A stretch of 64,000 nucleotides of DNA from Sphingomonas phyllosphaerae 5.2 (GCF_000419605.1 NZ_ATTI01000001.1:2824501-2888500), one strand, 5' to 3'. Positions 31,213-41,376 are shown, counted from the first letter of the stretch. Numbers and translations: made by a program. Notes: generated from the letters alone by a model not told the origin.

Positions 31213-31669
31213 CGATCCCCTGTCCGCCGTCCTTGCCGTCGGCACCCAGCGTCCAGATGTCAGCGGCGCCATGCTGCCCCGGCGAGGCATAGAGATACGG
31301 CCGGCTCCAGGGATCCTGCGGTAACCGCTTGATGTAACCGCCCGCCTGATAGCGCGCCGCATCCGCGCCCGCCGGCGGGGTCACCAGCGCCTGCAGCCCC
31401 TGCGTCGTGGTCGGATAGCCGCCCATCTGCAGGCGATAGAGTTCGAGACCCTGCTCGATGGTCGCGATATCGGCCTTCGCCTTCTGGATGCGTGCGGTGT
31501 CGCCCGACGGCAGCACGTTGAGCGCGACGATCGTCGCGAGCAGGCCGATGATGACGATCACCACCATCAGCTCCACCAGTGTGAAGCCGTTTTCGGCGGA
31601 GCGCCGCCGGGGCGTGAAGCCATTGCGCCTTTTCCGGGTCTTCTTTTGCGTCGACATAGGCATTCTCAT
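31187..31669 (-). CDS. gspG: Type II secretion major pseudopilin G
   Basis: 160 residues. Prepilin leader NGFTLVELMVVIVIIGLLAT; then QKAKADIATIEQGLELYRLQ and YPTTTQGLQALVTPPAG, the GspG signatures, and the calcium-site C-terminus DIWTLGADGKDGGQGIDADI GSW. The ATG at 31669 overlaps the gspF stop (ATGA). GspG polymerises into the pseudopilus that pushes substrates through the secretin. Confidence 0.95.
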   Translation of the reverse strand: MRMPMSTQKKTRKRRNGFTPRRRSAENGFTLVELMVVIVIIGLLATIVALNVLPSGDTARIQKAKADIATIEQGLELYRLQMGGYPTTTQGLQALVTPPAGADAARYQAGGYIKRLPQDPWSRPYLYASPGQHGAADIWTLGADGKDGGQGIDADIGSWQ

Positions 31670-32889
31670 TGTCCGGCCAGCGTGTTCAATTGGAGGATCG
31701 GGAGCAGGATCGATAGCACGATCGTCGCCACGATCGCGCCCATGATGACGATGATGAACGGCTCCAGCAGCGACATGGCGGTAGCGGTGAAGCGGTCGAA
31801 CTCGCGCTCCAGATAATCCGCCGCGCGTTCAAGCATCTCGTCCAGCCGCCCCGCCGCCTCGCCGCTTGCCGCCAGGTAGACCAGCAGCGGCGGGAAAACC
31901 CCGGCGCGCCGCATCGCTGCCGACAGGCTGCCGCCGCCGCGGATCGATTCGGTGATCTCGTCCGACGCCGCCTTCAAACGGCGGTTGTGGATGGTGCCGC
32001 CGGTCAGGCTCAGGCCCTCCAGGAGCGGCAGCCGGCTCGCCACCATCGTCGACAACGTACGCGCCATCCGCGCGGCGTGCAGGTCGCGCAGCAATCGCCC
32101 GAGAAGGGGGACGCGCAGCAACCACGTGTCGAACGCCAGCCGCACGGGCGGTTGCCTGAGCAACGCCCACGCCCCGAAACCCAGTGCGACCAGCATCAGC
32201 AGCATCAGCCACCACCAGCCGACGAGGATGTCGGACAGGCCGATGACCAGCCGGGTGAGCAGCGGCAGTTCCTGACCGACCGTGTCGAACTGCTCCACCA
32301 CCTGCGGCACGACGAAGGTCATCAGCGCCAGCACGACGCCGAGCGCGACGATCGCCAGCACCGACGGATAGGCCATGGCGGTCAGCAGCTTGCCGCGGAT
32401 CTCCGCCTGCCGTTCCAGCAGCGTGGAGAGCCTTTCCATGATCTGCGGCAGCGTTCCCGAACTCTCGCCTGCGGCCACCATCGCGCGGTAGAGCGGCGGA
32501 AAGCTCTTTGGCTCGCGCGCCATCGCATCGGCCAGCCGCCGCCCCTCGACCACCGCGGTATGCACCGTCTGCACGATCGCGCGCACGCTTTCCTGCTCGG
32601 TCTGCCGGGTGATCGTGCGCAGCGATTCCTCCAGCGGCGAGACGCGGTTGAGCGTCGCCAGCTGTCGCGTAAAGAGCGTCAGCTGCTTGCCGGACATCTT
32701 CGCACGCCCCAGCTCCAGACCGAACAACGGCCGGCTCCGCGCCTGCGGCGTCGCGCCCGGCTCGATCCGCACGACGTACAATCGCTTGCGATCCAGCGCC
32801 TTGCGCGCCGTCTCCAGATCGATGGCGCTGACATGCCCGCGCGTCTCGTTCCCGCGCGTATCGATCGCGAGATAGTCGAAGTCAGCCAT
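31666..32889 (-). CDS. gspF: Type II secretion inner-membrane platform protein F
   Basis: 407 residues from the ATG at 32889. Two tandem T2SSF domains: LTLFTRQLATLNRVSPLEES and AMAREPKSFPPLYRAMVAAGE in the first; ARMARTLSTMVASRLPLLEG in the second; three membrane segments (about 170, 220 and 375). GspF contacts GspE and GspL and rotates or transmits work to the pseudopilus. Separated from gspE by 68 bp, the largest gap in the operon apart from that upstream of gspI. Confidence 0.95.
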   Translation of the reverse strand: MADFDYLAIDTRGNETRGHVSAIDLETARKALDRKRLYVVRIEPGATPQARSRPLFGLELGRAKMSGKQLTLFTRQLATLNRVSPLEESLRTITRQTEQESVRAIVQTVHTAVVEGRRLADAMAREPKSFPPLYRAMVAAGESSGTLPQIMERLSTLLERQAEIRGKLLTAMAYPSVLAIVALGVVLALMTFVVPQVVEQFDTVGQELPLLTRLVIGLSDILVGWWWLMLLMLVALGFGAWALLRQPPVRLAFDTWLLRVPLLGRLLRDLHAARMARTLSTMVASRLPLLEGLSLTGGTIHNRRLKAASDEITESIRGGGSLSAAMRRAGVFPPLLVYLAASGEAAGRLDEMLERAADYLEREFDRFTATAMSLLEPFIIVIMGAIVATIVLSILLPILQLNTLAGQ

Positions 32890-32957
32890 GACCGACATGC
32901 TCGACGGACGCATCTCGAGCGCGCCCGGTGCTGCGCGGACCGAACCGCATTACGGCG

Positions 32958-34550
32958 TCAGTGCGCATCGGCGATCGCCACTTCGGCGGCATCGGCATTC
33001 TCGCTCCGCGACACGCGCACGGCTTCCTCGGCGGTCGTCTGGCCGCTCTCTACCAGCCGCCGTGCGGCGATGGCGAGCGTGTCGTTGTTGACGAAGGTGT
33101 GGCGCGCAATGGCATCTTCGTCGCCACCCTCGTTGATGAGCCGGCGGACCGTGGCGTCGACGCGCACCGCCTCATAGACGCCGATCCGGCCACGAAAGCC
33201 GGTCCGGTTGCAATGTTCGCAGCCGACCGCCTCGTACACGGTCGCTTGCGGGTCGATGCCCAGCAACGGCGCGACCGTCCCGGAAGCTTGCACCGGGCGC
33301 GCGCAATGTTTGCACAGACGACGCACCAGCCGCTGCGCGATCACCGCCCGCAACGTCGAGGCGAGCAGGAACGGCTCCACCTTCATGTCGCGCATCCGCG
33401 TGATCGCGCCGACCGCGTCGTTGGTATGGACGGTCGACAGCACGAGGTGACCGGTCAGCGACGCCTGCACCGCGATCTCCGCGGTCTCGCGATCGCGGAT
33501 CTCGCCGATCATCACCGTATCGGGATCCTGCCGCAGGATCGCGCGCAGCCCGGCCGCGAAGGTCAGCCCAACCTTGGCATTCACCTGCGTCTGCCCGACG
33601 CCCTCGACGGCATATTCGACCGGATCCTCGACCGTCAGGATATTGCGGCTGCCGTCGTTCAGCAGGCGCAACGCGGCATAGAGCGTCGTCGTCTTGCCGC
33701 TGCCGGTCGGGCCGGTGACGAGCACGATCCCGTTCGGCTCCGCGATCGCGTCGCGCAGCAACGCGTGCATCGGCGCGCTCATCCCCAGCGCGTCGAGGTT
33801 CAGCCCCGCATTCTCCTTGTCGAGAATACGCAGCACGACCCGTTCGCCCGCGCGGCTCGGCAGGGTCGAGACACGCACGTCGAGCAATTTGCCGCCGAGC
33901 GTCAGCCCCATGCGCCCGTCCTGCGGCACCCGCCGCTCGGCGATGTCGAGCCGCGCCATCACCTTGATCCGGCTGACCACCACCGGCGCGACGTGCGGCG
34001 GCATCCGCAACGTCTCGCGCAGCACGCCGTCGATGCGCATCCGCACGACGAGGCCGGTCTCGTACGGCTCGATATGGATATCCGACACGCCGTTGCGCGC
34101 CGCATCGGCGATGATGCCGTTGATCAGGCGAATCGCGGGCGCATCGTCCGCGGTGTCGAGCAGATCCTCCGCGGTCGGAAGCCCCTCGGCGAGCAGATCG
34201 AGTTCGTCGCCCATGCCGACCGCGGCGGCGGCGGTCGCCTGCCCGTCCATGGCGTAATTCTCGCCCAGCAAGCGGTCGAACGCAGCGGGCGGCACGACCG
34301 CGACGTCGAACGCGCGGCCGAGCACACGACGCACCTCGATCAGCGCGCGCGGATCGCTGCCCTCGCGCAGCGCCACGCCCTGCCCGTCGAGCACCACGCC
34401 GAACTTGCGTGCAAAGGCATAGGGAAGCGCGACCGGCGCGATCGCCGGCACCGCCCCCATGACGGGTGGGGCCAGCACCGTCGCGCCATCCGCCGCGGGC
34501 GGCAGCGGCGCCGCCGCAGCGTCGAGTTCCGCTCCGGTCCGCACGATCAT
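32958..34550 (-). CDS. gspE: Type II secretion ATPase E
   Basis: 530 residues. N1 domain to about 130, then the T2SSE ATPase: ASDIHIEP-type box (VSDIHIEPYETGLVVRMRID), Walker A GPTGSGKTTT, Asp box TVEDPVEYAVEG, Walker B QDPDTVMIGEIRDRETAEIA, His box STVHTNDAVGAITRM and a four-Cys zinc-binding motif (LCKHCARP, GCEHCNRTGFRGR). It powers pseudopilus assembly from the cytoplasmic face. The start overlaps gspD by ATGA. Confidence 0.96.
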   Translation of the reverse strand: MIVRTGAELDAAAAPLPPAADGATVLAPPVMGAVPAIAPVALPYAFARKFGVVLDGQGVALREGSDPRALIEVRRVLGRAFDVAVVPPAAFDRLLGENYAMDGQATAAAAVGMGDELDLLAEGLPTAEDLLDTADDAPAIRLINGIIADAARNGVSDIHIEPYETGLVVRMRIDGVLRETLRMPPHVAPVVVSRIKVMARLDIAERRVPQDGRMGLTLGGKLLDVRVSTLPSRAGERVVLRILDKENAGLNLDALGMSAPMHALLRDAIAEPNGIVLVTGPTGSGKTTTLYAALRLLNDGSRNILTVEDPVEYAVEGVGQTQVNAKVGLTFAAGLRAILRQDPDTVMIGEIRDRETAEIAVQASLTGHLVLSTVHTNDAVGAITRMRDMKVEPFLLASTLRAVIAQRLVRRLCKHCARPVQASGTVAPLLGIDPQATVYEAVGCEHCNRTGFRGRIGVYEAVRVDATVRRLINEGGDEDAIARHTFVNNDTLAIAARRLVESGQTTAEEAVRVSRSENADAAEVAIADAH

Positions 34551-36766
34551 CGCGGCTTCTTACCCCCGGTGATGACGCTGGTGGAATTACGGTACACCGG
34601 CACGCCGACGCGCGGATCCTCGAGGCTGCCCGGCTCGCCCGCGGGCGGCAGCGGCGGCGAGGCGCCCATGTAATCGCGGACCAGCTCGTCGATCGACGGC
34701 TCGGCCGTAGGGTCCTGCAAGCCTTGCTGGAGCCGCAGGTAGCCGTAGCGCCGCTCCGTCACCCGGCGGTTTTCCTCCGCCGAGCGAATCACGGTCGGGC
34801 GGATGAAGATCATCAGGTTCGACTTGGCGCGCGTCTTGGCGCGGCTCTTGAACAGATTGCCCAGCACCGGAATGTCGCCGAGGAACGGGATCTTCTCGAT
34901 CGTGCGCCGCTCCTCGTCGGACAGCAACCCGCCGATCACGCCGATCGCGCCGTCGTCGACGGTCAGCACCGTCTCGACCTCGCGCTTGTTGAGAATGAGG
35001 TCGGAATTGTTGCTGCTGACCGGGCCGGCGATCGAGCTGACCTCCAGGTGGAGGTTCATCTTGATCGTGCCCGACGAATTGACCTGCGGCCGCACGTCGA
35101 GCCCGATGCCGACGTTCTGGCGCTGCGTCGTGCGGAAGGCATTGTCGAAATTGTTCGACAGCGCCTCGCCGGTGGTGATCGGGATTTCCTGCCCGACCAG
35201 GGTGTGCGCTTCCTGGTTATCCAGCGTCATGATCTGCGGCACCTGCAACAGGTTCGACTGCGTATCGCTTTTCACCGCATTGATGATCGCGCCGAAGATC
35301 GTGCTGCCGATCTGCCCGCCGAAGCCGCCGAAGCCGCCCTGCGACCCGATGATCGAGCTGATCGCGGATTGCGTCAGCTGGTTCGACGCGCTGTTGTTGG
35401 TGTTCGTCTCGGTCCGCGTGCCATCGGGGGCGATCACCACCGTCCGCGTCGAGCCGAGCCGCTGCGCGCCGACCGCACCCGCGATCTGGAGGATGTTCGG
35501 CGCCGAATTGCTGAACGTCGACGCCGCGAAGGCGCCGCCGTCGACATTGCCGAGCAGGAATTGCGCGCCGAGCCGGTTCACGGTGCTGTCCGACACCTCG
35601 GCGACGATCGCCTCGACCAGCACCTGCTGCCGGCGTTGATCCAGCTTCGTGATCACGTCGGCAAGCTGGCGCTGCACGTCGGCCGGCGCAGCGACGACGA
35701 TCGCATTGGCCCCGGCATAGCGGGTGACGACCGCCGCAGTGCGCGCGCCCTCGCCGCGGATCGCCGCCTGCTGCGGCTGGCTGCCGGACTGTTGCGTCGT
35801 GTTCTGCTGCGACTGGTTGCGGGTCGCGGGCTGCGGCGTCGCGCCGACGCCGGTCGACCCGGTGCTGCTGGTGCTCAGCCCGGTGCGACTCAGCCCCTGT
35901 TCCTGGATCGCATCGGGCGCCTGGCCGACGAGTTGCTGGAGCACGGGCAGCAACTGGTTGGCGTCGGCATTCTCCAGGAACACGACGCGGATTTCGGTGG
36001 CGTTGCGTGCACTCTGATCGAGTTCGCGCGCCAGATTCGCCAGGCGCGCGACCGTCTGCGGATCGCCGCGCAACGCCACGGCATTGCTGCTCTCGATCGC
36101 GACCGCCGAAGCACCGCCGGTCGCCGCCGCCGCGCCGCCCTGCGCGCCGCCGCCGAGCAACCCGGTGAGCGCCGTCGCCACCTCCGTCGCACGCGCGTTC
36201 TTCAGCGCGATGATCCGCGTCGCCGACGTGTCCGCGTCGATACGGCGAACCACTTCGCGGACGCGGCGCACATTGTCGCCGAAATCGACCACCACCAGGC
36301 TGTTGCCGCCGCGATTGGCAGTGACCGACCCCTGCGCGCTGACCAGCGGGCGCACCGTATCGACCGCCTGCGCAGCGTCGACGGAGCGCAAGCGGATGAT
36401 CTCCGTCACCAGCTGGTTACGCTGCGATCCGGCGAGGCCGATCCGCCCCGGCTGGCTGGCGGCATTGTCGATCGGCTGGACGCGGAACGCCCCGTTGGCG
36501 GTCGGCACCGCGATCAACGCATTGGCGCGCAGTGTGGAGAGGAAGACCTCCAGATATTCGGTTCGCGACAGCGGCCGGTCGGTGACGACGGTCACCTTCC
36601 CCTGCACGCGATTGTCGATGATGAAGGTGCGCCCGGTGACCTTCGCGGCATCGGCGATGAAGGCGCGGATATCGGCGTCGCGGACGTTGAGCGTGGTCTG
36701 CGCCGCCGCCGGCTGTACGGCGGCGAGAATGGCGAGCGGGGACAGGAGCGTGGCGGTACGGTTCAT
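34547..36766 (-). CDS. gspD: Type II secretion outer-membrane secretin D
   Basis: 739 residues from the ATG at 36766. A signal peptide (LLSPLAILAAVQPAAAQTT) precedes N0 (LNVRDADIRAFIADAAKVTG) and repeated N1-N3 KH-like domains. The secretin core contains VPQIMTLDNQEAHTLVGQEI and VGIGLDVRPQVN, then the lip and IGGLLSDEERRTIEKIPFLG. A Gln/Asn/Thr-rich linker lies between the N2 and N3 regions. Multimers form the outer-membrane channel. It overlaps gspC by ATGA. Confidence 0.95.
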   Translation of the reverse strand: MNRTATLLSPLAILAAVQPAAAQTTLNVRDADIRAFIADAAKVTGRTFIIDNRVQGKVTVVTDRPLSRTEYLEVFLSTLRANALIAVPTANGAFRVQPIDNAASQPGRIGLAGSQRNQLVTEIIRLRSVDAAQAVDTVRPLVSAQGSVTANRGGNSLVVVDFGDNVRRVREVVRRIDADTSATRIIALKNARATEVATALTGLLGGGAQGGAAAATGGASAVAIESSNAVALRGDPQTVARLANLARELDQSARNATEIRVVFLENADANQLLPVLQQLVGQAPDAIQEQGLSRTGLSTSSTGSTGVGATPQPATRNQSQQNTTQQSGSQPQQAAIRGEGARTAAVVTRYAGANAIVVAAPADVQRQLADVITKLDQRRQQVLVEAIVAEVSDSTVNRLGAQFLLGNVDGGAFAASTFSNSAPNILQIAGAVGAQRLGSTRTVVIAPDGTRTETNTNNSASNQLTQSAISSIIGSQGGFGGFGGQIGSTIFGAIINAVKSDTQSNLLQVPQIMTLDNQEAHTLVGQEIPITTGEALSNNFDNAFRTTQRQNVGIGLDVRPQVNSSGTIKMNLHLEVSSIAGPVSSNNSDLILNKREVETVLTVDDGAIGVIGGLLSDEERRTIEKIPFLGDIPVLGNLFKSRAKTRAKSNLMIFIRPTVIRSAEENRRVTERRYGYLRLQQGLQDPTAEPSIDELVRDYMGASPPLPPAGEPGSLEDPRVGVPVYRNSTSVITGGKKPR

Positions 36767-37662
36767 CGTGCTACCGGAATGGTGAGCGGCAGCGGTTGCC
36801 CGCCGCGCTCGACCGTGAGGGAAAGGGTGCCGCCCGACGCGCGGGCACGCGTGAGCATCTCCAGGTCGGCGGGGCTGGAGATCTCGCGCCCGGCGACCGA
36901 GGTGATGACGTCGCCGTCGCGCAGGCCGGCGGCGCGGAACGCCGCGCCACCCTGCCCGCGCACCGTGACGCCGTTCATCTTGCCGGACTCGATCCGCGGG
37001 ATCGCGCTGATCTCGGAGCGGAGTTGCTGCGGCGACACCTTGGGACTGTTTGCTGCCAGCGGGCCGCCGGCCATCGTCTCCGGCGGTGCCGTGCCCGGCG
37101 GCGAGATCGACGGAGCCGTGAGCGATGGGGCGGCGGGCGATGCCGCCGATGCGCCTTCCGGTCCGGCCACCGAGCCCGTGCCGCTGCCGGACTGGTCGAG
37201 GAACAGGTCCTCGCTCCGCCCGCCGCGCTCCAGCGTGACGTGGTCGAACGCGACCGACTTCAGGACCACGCCGGGCGCGACCTCCTCGCCCACCGCAACG
37301 CTTTTCTGAACGCCGTCCGGCCCCGCGATGATCGCCGCGCCGCGCGCCTGCGCATCGTCCATGCGGGTGCCGTAGAGCGTCATTTGCAGCGAGGTGACCA
37401 CTGCCGGCCCCTGCGCCTGCGCGCCGCTGACGCGGTAGAAGGGATCGAACCCGGCGAGCACGCCGGCGGCGTCGGCGGGAACGGTCGGGCCAGCCGGCAT
37501 CCACGCGCCGAGCGGCGAGACGGGGGTCAGCACCACCCACGCGAGCCGTGCGCATTGCACCGCCAGCGCGGCGATCAGTGCCAGCTCGGCCGCCGAATAG
37601 ATATTCACCACGGGCAGCCGCCGCAGGATCGCCCGCGCGCGGGCATCGAACTTCAAACGCAT
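36763..37662 (-). CDS. gspC: Type II secretion protein C
   Basis: 299 residues from the ATG at 37662. One membrane helix (AELALIAALAVQCARLAWVV), a homology-region domain (TLYGTRMDDAQARGAAIIAG; VAVGEEVAPGVVLKSVAFDH), a Pro/Ala/Ser linker and a C-terminal PDZ domain (GLRDGDVITSVAGREISSPA). GspC links the inner platform to the secretin and contributes to substrate recognition. It heads the leftward operon, so the promoter should lie between 37663 and 37779. Confidence 0.92.
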   Translation of the reverse strand: MRLKFDARARAILRRLPVVNIYSAAELALIAALAVQCARLAWVVLTPVSPLGAWMPAGPTVPADAAGVLAGFDPFYRVSGAQAQGPAVVTSLQMTLYGTRMDDAQARGAAIIAGPDGVQKSVAVGEEVAPGVVLKSVAFDHVTLERGGRSEDLFLDQSGSGTGSVAGPEGASAASPAAPSLTAPSISPPGTAPPETMAGGPLAANSPKVSPQQLRSEISAIPRIESGKMNGVTVRGQGGAAFRAAGLRDGDVITSVAGREISSPADLEMLTRARASGGTLSLTVERGGQPLPLTIPVAR

Positions 37663-37779
37663 CGCCCTGGCCAACTCCCCGCGTACGGCCGCTAGGGAAA
37701 CCGTATTACGAGCGTATTGCGTGTTTGTGTAATATTTCTGCGCTTGGGCGTCGTTGCCGGCCTGTGGCAAAAGCCGCGC

Positions 37780-38406
37780 ATGGTCACCGATCCGATCGCC
37801 GCCCGTCTCGCCGCGCTGCCGGGTATCCAGCGCTTGCCGAGCCCTAAGCTCACCCTGTTCATCAAGCGCGATTTCCTGGACGGCGCCGCCTGTGCCCGGC
37901 TGATCGAGTTGATCGACGACGGGCGCCGACCTTCCACGATCGCCGACCCGAACGGCGACACGGCGTTCCGCACGAGCGAGACGTGCGACCTGCCCGCGGG
38001 CGAGCCGGTGGTGGCTGCGCTGGACGCCGCGCTGGCGGCGGCGACTGGGCTCGACCCGCGACACGGCGAGCCCGTGCAGGGACAGCGTTACGCCGTGGGT
38101 CAGGAGTTCAAGGCGCATACCGATTATTTCGAGCCGAACGGCGCCGACTTCGCGCGCTATTGCGGACTCGCCGGCAACCGCACCTGGACGGCGATGATCT
38201 ATCTGAACGCGCCCGAGGCGGGCGGCGCGACCCGCTTCAAGGCCGTCGACAAGACGATCCAGCCGGAGCGTGGCAAGCTGGTGTGCTGGAACAATCGGCG
38301 CGCGGACGGCGCGCTGAACCCGGCGACGATTCACCACGGCATGAAGGTGCGCGCGGGCACGAAATACATCGTCACCAAATGGTACCGCGAGCGCCCCTGG
38401 GGCTGA
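37780..38406 (+). CDS. Prolyl 4-hydroxylase-like 2OG-Fe(II) oxygenase
   Basis: 208 residues from the ATG at 37780. The iron ligands are visible: His and Asp in EFKAHTDYFEP, distal His in TIHHGMKV, with the 2-oxoglutarate-binding Lys in AGTKYIVTKWYRE. The N-terminus (FIKRDFLDGAACARLIELID) and RYAVGQEF match P4H-type proteins. It may hydroxylate prolines in proteins; the substrate is unknown. It is divergent from the gsp operon and converges with the TonB receptor gene. Confidence 0.88.
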   Translation: MVTDPIAARLAALPGIQRLPSPKLTLFIKRDFLDGAACARLIELIDDGRRPSTIADPNGDTAFRTSETCDLPAGEPVVAALDAALAAATGLDPRHGEPVQGQRYAVGQEFKAHTDYFEPNGADFARYCGLAGNRTWTAMIYLNAPEAGGATRFKAVDKTIQPERGKLVCWNNRRADGALNPATIHHGMKVRAGTKYIVTKWYRERPWG

Positions 38407-38413
38407 TCGGCCG

Positions 38414-38447
38414 GCGCTGCACCTTCCGGCAAGGAGAAGTGCAGCGC
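38414..38447. terminator. Hairpin between converging oxygenase and TonB receptor genes
   Basis: GCGCTGCAC (38414-38422) pairs with GTGCAGCGC (38439-38447); the loop can extend the stem through CTTCC/GGAGA. It lies in a 52-bp gap between two converging genes. There is no T-tract, so its strength is uncertain. Confidence 0.5.
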
Positions 38448-38458
38448 TGGCGGCGGGA

Positions 38459-41281
38459 TCAGAAGCTAACGTTCGCGCCGAGCGTGAACATCCGCCCGAG
38501 GCGATAATTATTGATGTCGACGCGGTTGCCGTTTTCGAAGGTCTGGAACTCCTGATAGCGCGTGCCGGTCAGGTTGCGCATCTCGGCCTTGATCTCGACC
38601 TTCTTGCCGCTGACGTCGACGGTCTGGCGCGCGACGAAATCCAGGCGGATACCCGGCTTCTCGGTGATATCCGGCTGGAAGCCCACACCGCCCAGCAGCG
38701 ACGGACCACGGTTCGTCACGCGCTCGCTTGCATAATTGAACAGCAGCGTCGCCTGGGTGCCGTTGTCCTTGTCCTCGAAGCCGAGTTGCAGGTTTACGAG
38801 ATGGTCGGACTGCCCGGTGAGCGGCGCGCCATCACGGAACAGGCTGGCGGCCGGCGCGAAGTTCGCCTGGCACCCGCCAAGCGTCGTTCCTTCCAGAACG
38901 CCCGCGACGCACGTGCGATCGGCGGTGAGCGCCGAGTGGGTCCAGGTGTAATTGGCGATCACGACCGCACGCTTGCCCGCCATGCCACCGGAAATGAAGT
39001 CGAGCGGGATATACTTCTGCGCCTCGACCTCGACGCCGTACAGCTTGGCACGTGGCAGGTTGGTGAAGCCGGTCTGGAGCCGCGCGTCCGGCGTCGGGAA
39101 GAACCCGACCTGCTCGATCGGATTGTCGATCCGCTTGTAGAAGCCGGCCAGCGTGATGCGCTGATCGCGCGCGAAGAACCACTCGTAACGCGCCTCGAGA
39201 TTGTAGAGCTGGGAATCCTTCAGCCGCGGGTTGCCGAAGAAGAGGCGATCCGATTCGAAATCGCGGAACGCCTGTGGTGCCAGCTCGCGGAACTGCGGGC
39301 GGGCGAGTGTCTTGGAGGCGGCGAGGCGGAGCTGCATGTCCTGCGCGAAATTCCACGTCAGCGTCGCGGCCGGCAGGAAATAGTCGTTCTTGAGACGCGT
39401 GCCCGTGGCATTGACCGGCGTGACGCGCTGCGTCGCGGTCTCGTAGCGAACGCCGATGATGGCGCGCACCCCGTCGAATGCCTCGGCCTCGGCCTGCACG
39501 TAGCCGGCGTGGACACGCAGCAGCGCGTCATAGGCGTACGAGCCGTTCTGACCGGCGTCGAAGCGCATCTGCACCGCGGTATCGCTCGGATTGCCCGAGC
39601 CGGGGACCGGGCAGCCGTTCACCACGTCGGGCGACAGCAGGTAATCGGGACGGAGGAGGTTGCAGGGGAACGGGATCGCGCCGCCGGTTACCGTCTGGTA
39701 TGTAAACGGCAGGCGGGTCGAAGTACGATCGTTCTGCGAGTAGTAATAGCCCGCCGACAAGGTCATCGGACGCTCGCCCGGCAGCTTGTAGGCGACGTCA
39801 GCCTGGCCTGAATAAAGGTTTTCGTTCAACTCGCTGAACACCACAGTCGCAAAGCGATCGAACGCGTTGGTCGCTTGCCACACCCCAGGGCAGCTAAGGC
39901 CGGTGTCGCTGGCAGGCGCAGCAGAGATATCGGCATTGAGCGACGTGTTGCACAAATAGATGAATTGACGTTCGTATGGCGAGTTGCGCTGGGAATTGGC
40001 GTAGGCGCCGCGCACGTCAATCGACAGATCCTGGACTGGCTTGAACTCACCAACCAACTGCGTTTCGATCAACTTTCGCTCGAACCAGCTGGTGTTCTGC
40101 TGGAATAGCGGGTTGCCGCTTGAGTTATTATAGACGGTCGCCGCCGAGGCGCGCCCCTGCTTGAGTGTGTCGTGGATGTAGACGTTGGTCCAGCGCACGC
40201 GGTTTTCGCCGAATTCAGCGCCAAAGCCGAGCAGGCCGTTCACAACCGCGCGATTGTCGGTGATGACCGTATGGAAATCGTTGCGCAGCGTGCCGTCGTC
40301 GCTGACGGTATCCTGCTGGGTCGCGTCGCGCGTGCGCCAGGTGTTCGACACGCCGACGCTGCCGATCAGGCCGACACGGGTCGAGCCGAGGTCGCCGGTC
40401 ACGCCGAGATCCATGCTGCCCGAATAATTGGCGGGCGTGTCGCCGTTGCGCTGTAGCAGGGTAGTGCGTGCGTTCGACAGCTGCAGCACCTGCGCGCCCG
40501 GGATCACGCCGGAACCGGTCGGCGCCTGCTTGATGAAATCGGGAACGTTCCGCTCGCCGCCATCGTAGCCGAGCCAGTCTGTCTTGGAACCGAAGTAGGT
40601 GTAGCCGAGCTTGCCGGTAGACTCGGTATCGAGCCCTCCCGACGCCCCGACAGTGAAGAAGTTCTCGTCCGGGATCGCCTTCGTGGTCAGGTTGATGACG
40701 CCGCCGCCGAATTCGCCGGGGTAGTTCACGGAATAGGTCTTCTGCACCAGCGCCGAGCCGACCACGGTGGTCGGGAAGATGTCGAGCGGAACAGTGCGGC
40801 GCAGCGGCTCTGGGCTTGGCAGAGGCGACCCGTTGAGCAGCGCTGACGAATAGCGATCGCCAAGGCCACGGACGAACACGTAGCCATTGCCGACGACCGA
40901 GAGCCCGGTGACGCGGGTCAGCGCGCCGGCGATATCGCCTTCGCCGGTTCGCGCGATATCCGCCGAGGACAGGACGTTGACGACCTGCGCGGTGGCGCGG
41001 ACCGCGTTGGGGATGTTGCGACCGACCACGACGATGTCGCCCGCGGTGCTGGCGTCGACGCCCGGCGCCGAAATCTCGGCTTGATCGTCAGCGCCGCCCG
41101 GTACGGCAGCGTCGCTCGCCTGCTGCTCCTGCTGCGGCGCGGCGTCCTGCCCGGTCGTGGTGGTGCTGGTCTGCGGTGGGCCGGCGGGTGCCGACGAAGC
41201 GGGTGCGACCTGCGCCAGCGCCGCGGGGGCGACCAGCGTGGTCGTCAGGAGAAGGAGCGAGGCAAGGGTGCGCTGGCGCAT
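38459..41281 (-). CDS. TonB-dependent outer-membrane receptor
   Basis: 940 residues from the ATG at 41281, beginning with a signal peptide (LASLLLLTTTLVAPAALAQV). The plug domain has GDIVVVGRNIPNAVRATAQV (TonB box region), GEGDIAGALTRVTGLSVVG and YVFVRGLGDRYSSALLNGSP. The barrel ends in LGRMFTLGANVSF with the terminal Phe. Such receptors import siderophores, vitamins or glycans; this one is closest in style to the CarO/oligomer-type receptors of sphingomonads with GxDRYSSALLNGxPLPSPEP. The lipoprotein gene lies upstream on the same strand, so the two are likely one unit. Confidence 0.95.
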   Translation of the reverse strand: MRQRTLASLLLLTTTLVAPAALAQVAPASSAPAGPPQTSTTTTGQDAAPQQEQQASDAAVPGGADDQAEISAPGVDASTAGDIVVVGRNIPNAVRATAQVVNVLSSADIARTGEGDIAGALTRVTGLSVVGNGYVFVRGLGDRYSSALLNGSPLPSPEPLRRTVPLDIFPTTVVGSALVQKTYSVNYPGEFGGGVINLTTKAIPDENFFTVGASGGLDTESTGKLGYTYFGSKTDWLGYDGGERNVPDFIKQAPTGSGVIPGAQVLQLSNARTTLLQRNGDTPANYSGSMDLGVTGDLGSTRVGLIGSVGVSNTWRTRDATQQDTVSDDGTLRNDFHTVITDNRAVVNGLLGFGAEFGENRVRWTNVYIHDTLKQGRASAATVYNNSSGNPLFQQNTSWFERKLIETQLVGEFKPVQDLSIDVRGAYANSQRNSPYERQFIYLCNTSLNADISAAPASDTGLSCPGVWQATNAFDRFATVVFSELNENLYSGQADVAYKLPGERPMTLSAGYYYSQNDRTSTRLPFTYQTVTGGAIPFPCNLLRPDYLLSPDVVNGCPVPGSGNPSDTAVQMRFDAGQNGSYAYDALLRVHAGYVQAEAEAFDGVRAIIGVRYETATQRVTPVNATGTRLKNDYFLPAATLTWNFAQDMQLRLAASKTLARPQFRELAPQAFRDFESDRLFFGNPRLKDSQLYNLEARYEWFFARDQRITLAGFYKRIDNPIEQVGFFPTPDARLQTGFTNLPRAKLYGVEVEAQKYIPLDFISGGMAGKRAVVIANYTWTHSALTADRTCVAGVLEGTTLGGCQANFAPAASLFRDGAPLTGQSDHLVNLQLGFEDKDNGTQATLLFNYASERVTNRGPSLLGGVGFQPDITEKPGIRLDFVARQTVDVSGKKVEIKAEMRNLTGTRYQEFQTFENGNRVDINNYRLGRMFTLGANVSF

Positions 41282-41376
41282 GGTCGGTTTCCAGTCTGGT
41301 TCTAAAAAGCGGGCCCGGGTGGCGCGGTCAGGCGCTCCCCGGGCTCCGCCGAGCATCACGAGGGGCTAAGCGCGCC

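Noticed and set aside
34466..37309. A 947-codon open frame on the plus strand opposite gspD/gspE
   Set aside because: It is antisense to the well-supported secretin gene, Arg/His/Asp-rich without any domain, and is a by-product of high-GC codon use.
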